From the NCBI GenBank assembly GCA_903882965.1, contig CAIRZD010000320.1, forward strand, positions 1 to 35,666: 35,666 bases of DNA. The letters run 5' to 3'. This DNA is from an uncultured Bacteroidota bacterium. GTDB lineage: Bacteria > Bacteroidota > Bacteroidia > Chitinophagales > Chitinophagaceae. Under the pieces are notes generated by a model. It saw nothing but the letters and a program-made list of their open reading frames with translations. It was not told where the DNA came from and did no database searches. Both the position numbers and the translations under genes were made by a program. Shown piece after piece: positions 35,532 to 35,666 of this stretch; positions within the stretch are counted from its first letter, which is position 1, and each line of letters starts with the position of its first letter.

Positions 35532-35666
35532 AAGAATGGTTTTTATTTTTTAATCAGGTTAAAAAAACCGCGCCATGAGCATTCTTTGAGTAGCGCCATT
35601 TATGCGTAGATTTTTTTGTTATAGACTTTTTTAATTACTTTAACATTCAAATAATTTTAAAATGAA

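Overview
The window reads as chromosomal DNA from a member of the Bacteroidota, most likely a Chitinophagaceae-type soil or water organism. Four complete or nearly complete secreted proteins, plus the remnant of a fifth, end in the C-terminal sorting domain of the type IX secretion system (T9SS), which is restricted to this phylum. Many genes have an upstream TAnnTTTG box, the -7 element of the Bacteroidota primary sigma factor. The core genes (argS, mqo, htpG) fit the same assignment. No rRNA, tRNA, CRISPR array, complete IS element or prophage was seen.

Layout. (1) Positions 1-5512: the 3' part of a giant glycine-rich, Ig-repeat T9SS surface protein with one apparent frameshift, then a TPR protein gene cut off at its 3' end and joined to the tail and terminator of a second, otherwise missing, T9SS gene. 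(2) 5556-11912: a small lipoprotein gene on the minus strand, then two tandem paralogous T9SS proteins with Asp-box (sortilin/BNR-like) beta-propellers, closed by a strong terminator. (3) 11932-13529: an ArsR-type repressor, an unknown membrane-anchored protein and a stand-alone response regulator, all on the minus strand. (4) 13793-15592: argS. (5) 15634-18155: an accessory, defence-like cluster of a Uma2-family PD-(D/E)XK protein, a HEPN/Abi-family protein and a divergent PD-(D/E)XK nuclease-like protein. (6) 23396-18219, minus strand: one efflux operon running TetR regulator, TolC, HlyD-type adaptor lipoprotein, MacB/FtsX-type permease, ATPase. (7) mqo (malate:quinone oxidoreductase), a small unknown protein, and a PAS protein followed by three REP-like repeat units. 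(8) 26936-31527: two adjacent T9SS proteins with six NHL repeats and Ig-like modules, bracketed by a ~70-bp direct repeat. (9) 31913-35531: a terminase-small-subunit-like HTH protein, htpG, and a PDZ-domain exported protein.

How the parts relate. The surface proteins share one export route (signal peptide, Sec, then T9SS) and one build: repeated adhesive or propeller modules followed by a sorting tail. Their repeats have driven duplication, frameshift and fusion in the first 5.5 kb. The efflux operon looks complete: regulator, outer membrane channel, periplasmic adaptor, inner membrane permease and ATPase, with an 18-bp palindrome beside its promoter as the likely operator.

The most unusual signal is a set of short interspersed palindromic elements that have entered coding regions in frame. 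Two SPGER-encoding elements lie in the sorting-domain region of the NHL protein at 29665-31527. A composite of two element types lies in the terminase-like gene near 32601-32659. I found no single clearly new multi-gene system. The accessory cluster at 15634-18155, with its orphan terminator, and the element-in-gene insertions are the best candidates for follow-up.
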